DNA from: Epiperipatus broadwayi
Taxonomy: Eukaryota; Onychophora; Udeonychophora; Euonychophora; Peripatidae
Reading direction: 5' to 3'
Length of the DNA: 64,000 nucleotides
Assembly: GCA_028023455.1 (NCBI GenBank)
Contig: JAQFVV010006271.1
Span: 2,170,987-2,234,986, forward strand
This document shows positions 1 through 10,953 of the stretch, in pieces. Made by a program: the position numbers and the translations under genes. How positions within the stretch are numbered: the stretch's first letter is position 1; every line of letters begins with the position of its first letter. The notes beneath the pieces are model-generated. The model saw only the letters and a program-made list of their open reading frames with translations, was not told the DNA's origin and searched no databases.

Positions 1-970
1 AGGGATATCCAATGTACATAATGTAAAAATATTGTTAATTTATTTATGTTGTTAATAAACTTTGTTTTAAATTTGTTTTAAAGTTTTGTGTCCGCGTTGT
101 TATTTCTCCACATGGATGCATGAAATCACGATACATTTATAATTGAAACAGACATATAGATTTTGCACAAAAGGTAAACATAAAAGTGTTATAATAATTT
201 TGAGAATTTATTGGTATGTTAAAATTAAAAGATCATAATTTTATATTATTTATTGGTCATAAGTCGGTTGCCACAATATTACATTAAATTATATGCTAAT
301 GTTGCCACACGTATTCTGTTGTCAGATTATTAAAAATACTACCACGTACGTATTTATTTATTTCATTTAGGAAGAAATAAGATTATATTATATTATTATT
401 GTTATTATTATTTTTATTATTATTAGTTGCTGTGTAGTAGATTATGACATAAAATTCCCTTTTCATATTTTACTACCGTAATTTTAAATCAGTTAGAATA
501 CAATTTATGAACCTGAGATTTTATTTTATTTTACTTCATTTTATTTAATTGAGCTAGATTCTTGTTATAAAGAAGATTAAGATATGATTATTATTTTAAT
601 CGTAGTGAATAGAGCTTAGAAAGTCGTAAGAATACTATGAGTTAGTTATTTGGTATAGTAAAAAGGGGGAATAGTGTTCTTATGCCATTGAGGTAGTATC
701 GTGTGGATAATGTCTCAATGTAGTCTATCTCGTTCCCCGTATTGTCACTCCATGTCTCATGAAAATAGTAAATATTTGTTAATTCATTTTAAAAATTGAA
801 CTGTATTTGTATTTAGAAATTAGAGCTAGTAATCATTTTAATCAATGCTGAATATTTCATTTATTTATTTGTTAACTGAGCTAGAACCCGGAATATTCGT
901 TATAAACAATAATTTTTGGGGTGAGGACGCATGGGGGGAGGTTAGAATATACTTGTACCAACAATCTGAT
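1..970. other. AT-rich non-coding DNA
   Basis: I see no convincing coding region, RNA gene or mobile-element terminus here. It holds short ATT/TTA-rich runs (around 385-425) and homopolymers only. Confidence 0.6.
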
Positions 971-1437
971 ATATAGGGTATTTTGAGCTCAAACTTACAT
1001 GACCCTGAACTCTGCACACTATCTCATACTGCTGATACACTTGACCACATATATCTAAATGATAAATAATCACCAATATAGTATTTCATGCTATACCAGA
1101 ACTCACCATTTGGTCCAGATTATCATCTCCACACATGTATATAATAAGTGCTCACATTTATATTAAGATAGCCAATCTTCATACTTTAGTGGACAGGCTT
1201 CAATCCACCCTCCAAATTCTTAGCCATCCATCCTATTAAAAATCTGATGATAGAATGCTCAAAGCCCACACTGGTGCCAATATAATCATCACACCCAAGT
1301 TGAGCATATGTCACTGTGACCCCTCTTCTATAGAACATAATTCATTTGCATATAAGTGGTCAAGTGTATCAGTGGTATGAGATAGAAAGGAGAGTTGTGG
1401 GTCATGTGAAAGTCTGAGCTCAAAATACTCTATATAT
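971..1437. mobile_element. Foldback (MITE-like) inverted-repeat element
   Basis: The left arm (about 973-1070) reads GGGTATTTTGAGCTCA and onward. It is matched in reverse complement by the right arm (about 1350-1436), which ends TGAGCTCAAAATACTC. The arms stay alignable for about 95 bp through shared blocks such as CATGACCC, ATCTCATACC and GATACACTTGACCAC. The 280-bp centre is not palindromic and has no ORF. Both outer ends abut short ATATAT sequence, so a TA target is possible but cannot be proven. This is the structure of a non-autonomous foldback or MITE-type DNA transposon; the superfamily is not recognised. Confidence 0.7.
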
Positions 1438-3295
1438 TATATTGTATAGATAGTAAATGCTGTTCAGTGCTTGATGTGTGAGAGTTTCTAAAAAGAAATG
1501 TTCATCATAGACAACTTAATTTGATAGCAGATAAGAAAACTTCTAAAACTTTAGTGCTATTAAAATAACAAGGAAACACATATGTATGAAACATAAATTA
1601 TACATATTGTAACAGTTTCCTGTTAGTGCCTTCATATTTTACTAATCGTTACTACTGTTATATCAAGCAAGAAGCAAACATAAACTGATTATTTTAGGTC
1701 TATATTCCTGATCAAATACTGAAAAACTACAAATGCACTATTCCAGTGTTATTCTTCCTGATCAGTCGCTCCTCAGCTGCTGGATACTCCATTCATAAGA
1801 ATTGTTTAATTAAAAAAAACAATCCAGCACTTGAAATATTTATAAAATTTTTACGGGAATTTATCATGGTAATCACAAGAATCTAAACATATAGCCCTTT
1901 CTACTACTCTTATTTAATCCCATTTTCTCTCTTCAGACTACAGAGAAATTTATTAAATTTCTCTTCTTTTATTTCAATGTAAAGTTATTTACTAGGTTTC
2001 ATGACCTAGATTCTAGTTGATAATTAATCATTTGCTTGGCAAGAAAAAGAAGAATTAAGCAAGACAACTATTTTAGCTTTTGTTAGTAATAATAATAATG
2101 TTTAATTCCCAACAATTATTAGATAAATGACATAATAAATTTAAGATCAAAATATTACAAAATAAATCTTACAATAATATAATTACATGACAAACTGGCT
2201 AATGAGCAAAAGCCCAGTGTAAATATTTGTTAATTTCTCTAATAAATGCATTTATTTGGTACTAGTTCTTATTTCTTTATTTAGTTATTGCACAGTTTTT
2301 TAAACTAATATGTTGATTTTTGATATGAAAAAATCAAGGAAACATCCATGTTTTATAAAAAATGTACTTTACCTTAATTATTTTGACATTCGGATCTTAG
2401 TAGCCGTCCTGTGGGAATTACCCACTTTTTTTGCAGAGATGGTTGATTTCTTCCTAGGCATTCTACTTGGTTAGTTTATTCATTGAGATCCTTTCTATTA
2501 GGTTTCATTTCTTTTCTTACTATAGGTTTTGTAGCAGCATTCCCTTCTTCAGAGAGGGTTCATCATTTAGCAGATGTTCCTTTGTGAGTGAGCTAGAATT
2601 CTGACTGGCACAGATCAAGCAAATGCCTGTTTAGGGCCCCTAGCCACACATATTCACAGGCATATGCCTGCTAATAATTTCTCAGAAAAAATCTTTCCTC
2701 ATGTTTAGCTCTACAGACAAGATCTGATCATCTCGAAATCCAATAATCAATTAGTTAATTCCTTATAACCTAGATACGCCTTATTCATCGATCTGCCAGC
2801 TATTGTTTATTGGAATGACTCTAATTGAAAAATGTCTTTTTCATACCTTTATTTTATCTACTCTAGATCTATGAGGGAATTCTTCTATAAGTTTTGTTTT
2901 TACACAATTTACCTTTAACTTACTTTGTTTGTTTTTTTATTATTTATTTTTACAAAGTTTAAATATCATGTTTATACATTTTTTAATAATCTTTATTTGC
3001 TTTTTTCGAAATAATTGATTTTTGAAAGAGAAAAAGAGACATATTTGTCATACACCCCCTTCCTCTTATCTTTCATCTTTCATTATAAGTCTATTTATTT
3101 TTATTTATACCTTCAACCAAATTTTAAAACTGTTTACTTCAAGTTGAATCTCACTTCTCATTGTGTACTGACTTATGTTATTCTTTGAGATCTAACGAGA
3201 TCAAAAAAAAGTTAACCTTGATAATGGTGGTTACTATTCCATCAAAATATCGGTGTTTAATGGAAAATATTACATGGTTCAGCCCAAAAAGTTAT
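1438..3295. other. AT-rich non-coding DNA
   Basis: No supported gene. There is a short self-complementary stretch near 2630-2680 (repeated GGCATATGCCTG-like words) and pyrimidine-rich tracts around 3040-3080. Nothing else stands out. Confidence 0.55.
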
Positions 3296-3317
3296 AATAT
3301 ATATATATATATATAAA

Positions 3318-3476
3318 CACTTATCATCATCAGAACTTTCACTTCATACTATAGATTCAGGTCATAAAATTGATTTTTCTAGTACCAGAATCATATCCAG
3401 ATGTAATAATCTGTACCAATACAAAATTAGTGAAGCCATTGAGATACATAAAAGGTCAGATTGTATCAATAAGTGA
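3318..3476 (+). pseudogene. PLE GIY-YIG endonuclease, C-terminal remnant
   Basis: The frame starting at 3318 reads HTIDSGHKIDFSSTRIISRC and then KRSDCINK before a TGA at 3474-3476. It aligns codon by codon with the end of the 53555-53914 minus-strand endonuclease, which has HTIDSSHKIDFSSTRIISRC and KRPDCINK. The catalytic GIY and YIG segments are missing because of the 5' truncation. The paired histidines (H-T-I-D-S-G-H) fit the second half of the CCHH-type metal-binding motif reported in PLE endonucleases. The ORF from 3370 in another frame is a shadow. Confidence 0.75.
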
Positions 3477-3633
3477 GATGATACATGCAAACTTCCTCCT
3501 ATTTGGAAAGATTTTTTTAAAAAACATTCTTAAATTTAACATTTTTGTTATTGGTGGAACTTTAACTTTTTTTTTAAATCAGTGATTGTAGTGGCTCTAC
3601 AACCATCTTTCTATTTTTTATCACCCAGTGGAT

Positions 3634-3656
3634 GACTTGTGTGACCAAGTCAAAAC
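3634..3656 (+). ncRNA. Hammerhead-like hairpin in PLE 3' region (degenerate)
   Basis: GACTTG (3634-3639) pairs perfectly with CAAGTC (3646-3651) across the loop TGTGAC. It is followed by AAAAC where the sister copies at 39.8 and 53.3 kb have GAAAC. GTGGATGA overlaps the 5' side. This resembles box I, stem II and GAAA of a hammerhead, but box I is not CTGATGA and the stem overlaps it, so I do not claim activity. PLEs are known to carry hammerhead motifs near their termini. Confidence 0.35.
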
Positions 3657-3739
3657 ATTGGTATATCAATATTTACATTTTTTAACATGGATGAACCTGC
3701 AAAATATGTCTTATATATATATATTCTTCTGAACTGAAT

Positions 3740-4393
3740 ATGAAATAACACTGGCTTGCACTGAGAGAGCTACTGTATAAAGAGTTTTGCCTCTGTTTAC
3801 ACAACTTATATAAGCATATAAAATAATGATCATGTGATATATTTAGTGGTTTAATACCAATCCTGCCTTGTAGGATTATGTTGATGGTAATCATCAAAAT
3901 ACCAAAGAAACCAAAAAGTATGGCTGCTGAACTGAGTTCAGATCAATATGGTGATCTAATAAACTTGAATTGAAACATTATTGTGTTTTCATTTTGGACT
4001 CAAGGTTTATAGTTAGCTAATAATGTAAATGCTAGCTGCTGGAGGCTTGCATTAGATCCTAAGATCTTGGTGCAGTGCTCTTAGATCCAAGACTCCTCAC
4101 AGATAAAAGCCACAAGCTAGAAACTAATCTGGGGATATTGGATGTGTAAGCACTAAAATGGAATTAATTTTATGCACAAAGTTTCATGTATCCATTGATT
4201 ACTATGGTTTGCACTGAATGGCACTACTGTATGGAGTGGCTAATAGGTTTATCTGGGCATAATTGCTGAGATATTCTTGACTTTGTTTAAGAAGCCACAG
4301 AAGAAGCCACAATACATCACATCACATCTCTGTTTAAACAGCTTGTGTAAGCATAAAGGATAATGATCATGTGATGTTTAATGCTTTATATAT
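3740..4393 (+). repeat. Dispersed repeat D (also at 49.8-50.35 kb)
   Basis: Words from this segment recur elsewhere, with intervening words in the same order. Examples are GAGTTTTGCCTCTGT, CCACAAGCTAGAAACTAATC and AGATCCTAAGATC. They appear in reverse orientation at about 49800-50240 and partly near 26065-26130 and 27780. Within the segment the block near 3795 (ACACAACTTATATAAGCAT to GATCATGTGAT) recurs near 4329, so the unit is tandem with a period of about 534 bp. The Gypsy element is inserted inside the second unit. No ORF and no recognised family. Confidence 0.55.
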
Positions 4394-6335
4394 GGTAACG
4401 GAATAGCGTTACATGGGATTTGAATCCAGGCATATGATGTTAGATTAAATATATATGCAATTGACGAAATGAATGACAGTTACAAAACTTTTAAAAAAAG
4501 GGTTTTGTTTTAATAATGAATGAGAAACACACGTTTCTAGAGCATGATCGCAGCTATATAAGAGTACCTGTCAAATTTATTGAAATAAGAGTAAAAGAGT
4601 TTTTTTTGTTATTTTGTTGTTTTTGAGAATAAATATGTAATCATTAGTTGTAAGTTTGTTTTTTTTTTTTTTTTTTTAAAAAAGAAAGATGAATGATTGA
4701 ACACAGGTTTGACATTTTATTAAGTCATTTAAATCATGTTTGAACAAAAAGAGAAAATGAATTGATTAATTTGCAACATGTTCTGAAATTCCAAGCGATC
4801 TAAAATTATTTTCAATGGGGGGTAATTAGTAAATGTAAAGTTAGTAAAAATGAAACAATAAGCCGGATATATGTCGGTAAGGTCTAGATAAAATAAGCCG
4901 AATTTAGAAACAGAAGTGAGAAAAAGTGTACACTGCTATTGTACAACCCAGACTTCTGTCTCCAGCTAAACAATGCCTGAAAAAATGGCCAAATTGAGTT
5001 AAATTCCAAAGTGGTGCAAACGATTCCAGAAATCGCTGAATTAAGTTAATACTCAATGGACCTATTGAATGAAGGGACTCACAGGTGCAAGGGGGAGATT
5101 GGATGAAAAAAAATCAAGGTGTGAGGGCGGGAGAAGAGAGAAATTACAAGGGGAATTGAAAAAGGAAAAAAGGATGAGCAGAATCACCGATGTTTTGGAA
5201 TAATTAAGTTGCTGATTTTGTAAAGAAAGTTTTCTTTTTCCCAGTAGAAATAAGATATAACTTTTGTATAATAGTATAATGGAGATGCATTGCTGAACCT
5301 AAAATTCACAGCTTGACCACCAGACCTCCGCGCTCCGTTCAGCTGATTGCCCCTAGGATGCTCGTAACACCGGAGAAACTTCACCTAAGGACCACACACG
5401 CTTTTGAGACCTCGCAAATTGCCAGAATGCTTAGTTAAAGAAGAAATCATCGCTCAGGATCCTTCTTACCGGCTGTCTACGTTCCACAGGTAGCTATCTT
5501 TAAATTAATCATACTCCCTTATGCACCAGAGTAGATAAACTTTAAAAACAATAACTAGTGAAAAAACATTTGGCTAAATGATAAAATTAGTCGCGACCAT
5601 AAATGAACGATTAAAGAACTTAACCAGAATTTATTTGTCTACAAATAAACATCCTTTAATATATGTGCGAAATCTCATTTAATTCTATAGTTAATTTATC
5701 TCGGCTTGCCAGTCATATACCGGCATAAAATTGTTATTAAATAGATTAAAATAAACCATTTATTTAATTAGTATTTTGTTATTGATTGATTGGAATTTCA
5801 ACTCACATTTATATGATAGGGAATGAGTGCTGGAGTGATCCAATTATTTTTGTTATGAATGAATGCATTTGATATTTTTGGTGTTGGGATTTGATTAAAC
5901 TTATGTTATATTACCATGCCTTTCTTAGATTAATATTAAGCTTTGATTGATTTGTTCTGTGGGATATAGGGCGGGCCCTAATACGATAAGTCTGATTGAT
6001 CGCGATTGAAAGGTCACATATGCGATATAATTTGAAAGGTGATATTGGCTGTGTTCGTTTCTTGCTTCCGACTGGAGTGATGCATGGGCATGTTTTGTCT
6101 TATAGTTGAGTGAGCTTATGCACATACATGGTGGACTCTTGTAAAGTTCTCCTGGTGCCTACTACTTGGATTCGATCCAAATTTACGTATAAATAAATAA
6201 AAGCGTACGTGTATATGTGTTTGAAATTATATTCACCAAACATTATGTAACCCCCCAAATGCAAGAACACAGCAGATTCATAGGAGTGACTTTAATGTGC
6301 TTTCGGCACGGAAGCCGTCGAGGGGGGCGGTTACA
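4394..6335 (+). repeat. 5' LTR
   Basis: Aligns end to end with 10954-12901. It begins GGTAACGGAATAGCGTTACA where the 3' copy begins TGTAACGG, so the first base of this copy has probably mutated from T. It ends GGTTACA, giving TGTAAC...GTTACA terminal inverted repeats. At 1942 bp it is long for Ty3/Gypsy. The small ORF at 5184-5384 on the minus strand recurs in the other LTR only because the LTR does. Confidence 0.92.
4554..4562 (+). promoter_or_regulatory. Candidate LTR TATA box
   Basis: CTATATAAG lies about 160 bp into the LTR and is conserved in the 3' LTR. A polyadenylation-like AATAAA follows about 65 bp downstream. TATA followed by AATAAA suggests a U3/R boundary early in the LTR. An alternative TATAAATA with AATAAA lies at about 6188-6203. 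The choice between them is inference. Confidence 0.35.
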
Positions 6336-7190
6336 TTTGGTGTGTCAACGTGGCCCGAAACTATTGTTTCAAGTGGTTGGACCGACGTGGATACAGCTGA
6401 CGTTTCTAACAACGAAAGCAAATTTAAATAAAGAAACCCCGTGAAGAAACTATGTGTAGCGGCATAAATAAGGCTCAAAGTTACATATATATATAAAAAA
6501 AGAGAGAGAGGGTGCTCGAAATAACAGAATAAATTATCTATTAATGCGGGGGGAAATTTTCGGAATCACCATAAAATAAAATCGTCAAACGTTGCTCAAG
6601 GGAGTGGGAAAGGGATTTAGTTCTCTTATTAGCACTAAAATAATCAAGCATCCGAATATACTTGATAGTTGTAGAAGGCTGTGGAATAGCGGGATTCCGG
6701 GGAAGAAATATCGTATATTAAAAGGAAGCAAACTCATAAATTAATTTCTATGTTAAAATTAAATGCAAATAATTTAAGCACAAATAAAATAAGAAAAAAA
6801 AATATATACATCGTTAAAAGACGTATTTATATTCTTGCACAAAGGAAGTACTGTAACTGGGATCTTGTTAGGAGTTTTGTGTTTTACTTAAAAAGAAAAG
6901 GGGGCTAAAGAAACAAGTCAACATAGTGTATATATATAAAGACGCATATAACCGTATAATAGATATAGCCACACATATAATCGATAGCTGCTGAATAGAA
7001 ATGGAGGGAACAGAGGGACCTGGGATAGTATGAGCGATAGAAACCAAATTGGAGGAATGACAGGAGCTGTGGGAATTTTGAAGGGCAAGGAGCATCTGAG
7101 GATAGGATAAGACAGTCAGTGGGACCCGCGGAGTAGTAGGTAACGAGCCGCGGATTACTATAGTTAATTACAAATTGGGCATCAAACAGA
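6336..7190 (+). other. Retrotransposon leader with candidate primer-binding site
   Basis: Two bases after the LTR the sequence TGGTGTGTCAACGTGGC (6338-6354) starts with TGG, as expected for a site that pairs with a tRNA CCA end. I could not assign the tRNA: it resembles a leucine tRNA 3' end but does not match one exactly. The rest of the 855-bp leader has no credible ORF and includes a short AG-rich run near 6500. Confidence 0.5.
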
Positions 7191-7664
7191 ATGGAGGGAA
7201 AGTGGATTAAACTCGAACAGTTCGAAGGGAAGGGAGACGAAAGCCCATGTCAACATGTGGAAAGTCTGAAGAGGTTGTTCTCATGCGGGTAGTTTAGTGA
7301 AGAATCGAAGATAGCAATTGCATGCAGCCACATCCAAGGGGAAGCAATGGAATGGTGGGAGGCGATGAAAGAGAAACTGGAAACATTCGAAGAATACCAA
7401 AGATCCATAATGGGAAGATATTGGGGACTAGCCCAACAAGAAAGGGAAAAGTGGGCAATCGAACAAAGCAAAAAAGATGAAGATGAGACGTACAGTACTT
7501 TCATACAGCGACAGATGGCAAGATTAAGAAAAATAAACGAATACCGAGTACCGGAAGAGCGGAAAATTAGGATAGCAGGGCGCAACCTGCCCAGGGAGAT
7601 GAGACGAATTATTGAGGGGGAAACTGAAATAAAACCCAGTATTGGAGGTGTTGGATGCGGCTGA
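7191..7664 (+). pseudogene. gag: Gypsy gag (capsid), interrupted
   Basis: ATG at 7191 begins MEGKWIKLEQFEGKGDESP, typical of a retrotransposon Gag start. An in-frame TAG at 7290-7292 (codon 34) breaks it; a single C-to-T change from CAG would explain this. The frame then continues with HIQGEAMEWWEAM, EEYQRSIMGRYWG and NLPREMRRII, matching the capsid pattern of L-x-G-x-A-x-x-W and a C-terminal LP-x-E-x-R-x-x-I. It stops at 7662-7664. The product would be only 157 residues, and no CCHC zinc knuckle is found in any frame between here and the protease, so the nucleocapsid part seems to be lost. It would package element RNA into virus-like particles. Confidence 0.85.
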
Positions 7665-7779
7665 AAATGATGAATACTTTGTCAAAGAAGGGAATGATGA
7701 AATTAGGATAGCTAATATAACACAAGATGAAAGGGGGGAAGGGCCTCAGGGAAAACAAGAGTGCCCAAAGATCGAGGTA

Positions 7780-8110
7780 TCAATCCAAGGGGTGCATGCA
7801 AGGGCGCTGCTGGATACAGGAAGTCAGGTGTCTGTAATGGCTCAGGAAACCTTCGACAGGATTGCCCAAGGGCCAACAGAAATGAAAATCCTACCATTGA
7901 AAGGGACCCAGATCATACTGGCCAATGGGAAAAGAGCAAAGATACAGACCAAACAGGTGTGGGTGAATATAGTTATCGCAGGGCAGGAATTCACCCAGAT
8001 TGTGTTAATACTTGAGGGGCTGATACACGACTTGGTGTTAGGGTCTGACTTCATGAGGATGGCAAAATGTAGCATCGATTACGGGACCGGACAAGCAAGA
8101 ATTGGGAGAG
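7780..8110 (+). pseudogene. Retropepsin-like protease domain
   Basis: Catalytic DTG at 7813-7821 is followed by the hydrophobic-hydrophobic-G signature LVLGSDFM near 8032-8055. Those are the two hallmarks of retroviral-type aspartic proteases, which work as homodimers to cut Gag-Pol. The domain is uninterrupted here. The frame fails only further downstream, before the reverse transcriptase. Confidence 0.85.
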
Positions 8111-8374
8111 TCACCATGCCCTTTGGGGGAACCATGAATAGAGAGCCAGAAGGGCAGAAGAAACTGCAGTGCATCATGGTAAAGGGGGTGATCGAGAAAA
8201 GAGTTGATGAAATGATGGGACCAAGTAAAGGGCAAAGAGAGAAGATTCAAGGAATACTGGAGACCTATGAGAGTGTTTTCTCAGACAAGCTGGGAGTAAT
8301 CAATGGGTACGAACACCGAATCCAGTTGAACACCAGCAACCTATATCAAATGAGGGCGTATCCAATACTGGAAG

Positions 8375-9150
8375 GAGATCGAAACTCAGCTGGAGCAGAT
8401 GGTAGAGTGGGGGGTTATTTCAAAGTGTACTTCACCATACAACAACCCCATCTTAGCCGTAAAAAAGGATGACGGATCGATACGATTGTGCCTCGATGCT
8501 AGGCAGCTGAACAAGGTGACAATTCCGGATACAAACGCTCCGCCCATCATGAGCGAACTGATGACTAGATTTCAGAACAAGAGAATTTTTTCCACTGTGG
8601 ATTTGACAAATAGTTACTGGCAAATGAGCCTCCATCCGGATGATTGGAAATACACTGCATTCAAATATAACGGACGGGTGTACCAGTTCAACTGCATGCC
8701 TTTCGGATTAAGGAATAGTGGTGCAGGCTTAGTGCAGTGCATGGACCAAACCCTATCAGATGAAGTCAAGAAATTTGTCACCATGTATGTAGATGATATC
8801 ATTATAGCATCTGGAGACATAGAGGAGCATTGTCAGCACTTAGAAATGTTGCTCCATGAATGCGAACAGAAGGGAATAAAAATAAACCTAAAGAAAAGCC
8901 ACTTTATGACCCAGGAAGTTAAGTTCTTGGGACACATCATAAGCCAGGATGGGATACGGCCTAACCCTGAGAAGATTCAGGCCATCCAAGAATTCCCAAA
9001 TTCCGAAAAAGAGAAAAGATATTAAAGCATTCCTCGGAATGTGCACGTTCTACAACAAATTTTATGAAAACTTCTCCCACGATATGGAACCCCTACTACA
9101 ATTATTGAGAAAGGAGAAAGTGTGGGTATGGGATGAGAAAAGAGAATGAA
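8375..9150 (+). pseudogene. Gypsy reverse transcriptase domain
   Basis: After the frameshift the frame reads EIETQLEQMVEWGVISK and continues through SIRLCLDARQLN, FSTVDLTNSYWQM, NCMPFGLRNSGAG, the catalytic YVDD and KVKFLGHII-type motifs. The MPFGLxNSGA wording is typical of some invertebrate Gypsy lineages rather than the NAPA form. It ends in frame at 9021-9025, but the neighbouring frame carries on with DIKAFLGMCTFYNKF, so one base was gained or two were lost near 9005. Confidence 0.88.
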
Positions 9151-9690
9151 GCTTCCAGAGGGTGAAAGAAGGATTTTTAAAACAGACCATGTTAGCATAC
9201 CCAGACTGCGACCAGACCTTTTGGGTACAGACCGACAGTAGCGACATCGGACTAGGAACAACTTTGTACCAAAGAGGACTGGAGGGTGAACAAAGGGTGT
9301 TGGCCTTCATCAGCTGACTACTCAAGGACCCCGAACGGAGATACACGGTCATAGAACGGGAAGCCCTCGCCATAGTATGGGCCTTTAAAAAATTCAAACA
9401 ATACCTGGTCGCATCCAAAGTGAAAGTAATCACCGACCATCAGAGCCTTGAATTCCTTAATAAAAGTTTTTTGACAAACAATAGATTAGAGAGGTGGAGC
9501 CTAGCCCTGCAGGAGTTCCAGTACAAAGTGGAATATTGCAAAGGGAAGGATAACGTGGTTGCAGATGCGCTGAGCCGTTACCCTGTGGGACAACAGCCAA
9601 ATGTTGAGGCTGAGGAATTCAGTACATTGCCACTACTACCCGGCGAAGCAAAGAGGGTGAGTTTAGTGCGAACAACATTTGGAGGGGCCA
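9150..9690 (+). pseudogene. Gypsy RNase H domain
   Basis: FWVQTDSSDIGLGTTLYQ supplies the first acidic residue. REALAIVWAFKKFKQYL and VITDHQSLEFL complete the family pattern, and VVADALSRYP marks the usual end. TGA codons at 9147-9149 and 9315-9317 (in FIS-stop-LLKDPERR, where relatives have arginine) both fit CGA-to-TGA change. Near 9680 a G-rich run carries a frameshift into the integrase frame. Confidence 0.85.
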
Positions 9691-10888
9691 GGAAGGGGAC
9701 GAAGAGTGTCAACAAATAATCCGATACATACGTGAAAGGAAGCAAAATGTGGGAGCAGGTCAAAAAAAGGAAGAGACTGGGGGTTGGTTATGGAAGTATC
9801 GGGACCGATGCATTATTCTGGAAAGGATAGTCCAAAGGAAAACTGGGAATGGGAAACAAACCCTTATCGTAATACCGAAGGAAATGCGGGATCAACTGGT
9901 GGATAAGACACATCAGGAACGTGGCCATTACGGAACCAGAAAGACTGAGGGGTACCTTAGTAATTGGTTTTATTGGCCAGGGATGTCCCAAGACATTTCC
10001 AGAAGACTCTGGAAGTGTGAGGTCTGTGCGAGGACAAAACCATTAAACCGATCAAATGAAGGATCGCAGATACCGATTATCGTCCAGGAGCCAAACCACA
10101 CTTTGGCTATTGATTACTACGGCCCATTGCCAATGTTTGGGGGGAAGAGATATTTACTGGTTACTTATGATTTATGCTCCAAAATGGTCGCGGCGTACCC
10201 TATGGCCCGGGCAAATGCAAAACAGACCATCAGACTGTTGGAAACCAAACAGTTCCCCATCATCAGGAAACGTAAATGCATTTTATCAGATCATGGTACG
10301 CCCTTTGTATTAAAGATGTGGAGGCAATGGGTGAACTGAATTGGGGTCAAACATCATATGACGTCTATCCGAAATCCGCAAAGCAACCCATGCGAGCCGG
10401 TGATGCGTGAGTTGGGGTGGCTATTCCGTGTGTACACTGCAGGAGATCATCAGAAATGGGTTTGGGAAATTCTCCGGATCGTTGATATGATCAATACCTC
10501 AAAAAATGAGTCCACTGGGCTTGAACCAAGTCGACTTCATTACGGACGACCGATACCGTATCCTTACGATGATAGAACTGCGATCCGGACCGGAAGAGTG
10601 GACCGAAAACATGATAACCAGGTAGCATTATGGAGATTAGAACATATGGGGGAAAAGCGAAGGCAGACCGATAGGCCAATCCAAAACACATTCACTGTGG
10701 GAGACAGAGTTATGGTAAGATCAAATCCGGTCAGCCGGCCAGAACAGAACATATTTAAGAAATTCCTTGACCTGTACGATGGCCCATACGAGATCGTCAG
10801 GGCATATGGGAATAATGCCTTTGTACTGGCACGAGGAAAAGGGATTAAGGGGACTTTCAATGCAAGGGCACTGAAGAGGGCTGAATAA
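9690..10888 (+). pseudogene. Gypsy integrase
   Basis: The frame enters as GDEECQQIIRYIRERKQN, the linker that usually joins RNase H to integrase. The zinc-binding HHCC (HQERGH, CEVC) is at about 9909-10031. Core residues appear in AIDYYGP and SDHGTPF, and a TGA at 10337-10339 interrupts before IGVKHHMTS and NPCEPVMREL (third acidic residue). The tail VGDRVMV and FLDLYDGPYEIV matches the integrase C-terminal region, and the ORF ends at 10888. No chromodomain is recognised. It would insert element DNA into the host genome. Confidence 0.87.
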
Positions 10889-10940
10889 CTTGGCTCCTTC
10901 TCAGGGCTAAAATCCGCAACCTTGGATTTTACTCTACACC

Positions 10941-10953
10941 GGGCGGGGAGATA
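10941..10953 (+). promoter_or_regulatory. Polypurine tract before 3' LTR
   Basis: GGGCGGGGAGATA directly precedes the TGTAACGG start of the 3' LTR. This is the expected place and composition for the plus-strand DNA primer of an LTR retrotransposon, although one C interrupts it. Confidence 0.7.

Larger units (their letters stand above)
3296..3723 (+). mobile_element. 5'-truncated Penelope-like element, TA-flanked
   Basis: A plus-strand fragment of the same PLE family as the minus-strand copy at 53305-53960. It starts abruptly inside the endonuclease ORF right after a (TA)n tract (3297-3316), runs through the end of that ORF and the 3' untranslated region, and stops in another TA run (3712-3723). 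The 3' end (about 3590-3710) matches the 53.3-kb copy nearly base for base: CACCCAGTGGATGACTTG, the hairpin, then GGATGAACC-GCAAAATATGTC. TA repeats on both sides fit a target duplication or tail of TA units, a pattern every PLE fragment in this window shares. Confidence 0.8.
7633..10888 (+). pseudogene. pol: Gypsy pol polyprotein (PR-RT-RNaseH-IN), multiply broken
   Basis: The frame opens after a TAA at 7630-7632, overlaps gag by about 32 nt in the +1 frame and has no ATG at its start. Domains in order: aspartic protease with ALLDTGSQVSVM (DTG at 7813-7821) and a later LVLGSDFM; reverse transcriptase from EWGVISK through MPFGLRNSG and MYVDDIII (YVDD at 8786-8797); RNase H with QTDSSDIGLG and TDHQSLEF; integrase with an HHCC finger (HQERGH, then CEVC), then LAIDYYGP, LSDHGTPF and NPCEPVMRELG for the DDE triad; and a C-terminal VGDRVMVRSNP segment. 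Frameshifts lie near 8365-8375, 9000-9015 and 9670-9690. TGA stops lie at 9147, 9315 and 10337. Confidence 0.92.

Noticed and set aside
3370-3585. 71-aa ORF similar to the 53467-53661 minus-strand ORF
   Set aside because: Both are off-frame shadows of the PLE endonuclease end. The real frame is the one with HTIDS..HKIDFSS.
3940-4000. CTAATAA...GAAACATT in repeat D as a hammerhead
   Set aside because: Box I is changed and the intervening bases cannot form stem II. The second copy does not restore pairing.
5184-5384. 66-aa minus-strand ORF repeated at 11749-11949
   Set aside because: It is duplicated only because it lies in both LTRs. It has no motif and is not a conserved accessory gene.
8614-9433. 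Minus-strand ORFs of 68-123 aa over the RT/RNase H region
   Set aside because: Antisense shadows of the Gypsy pol gene.
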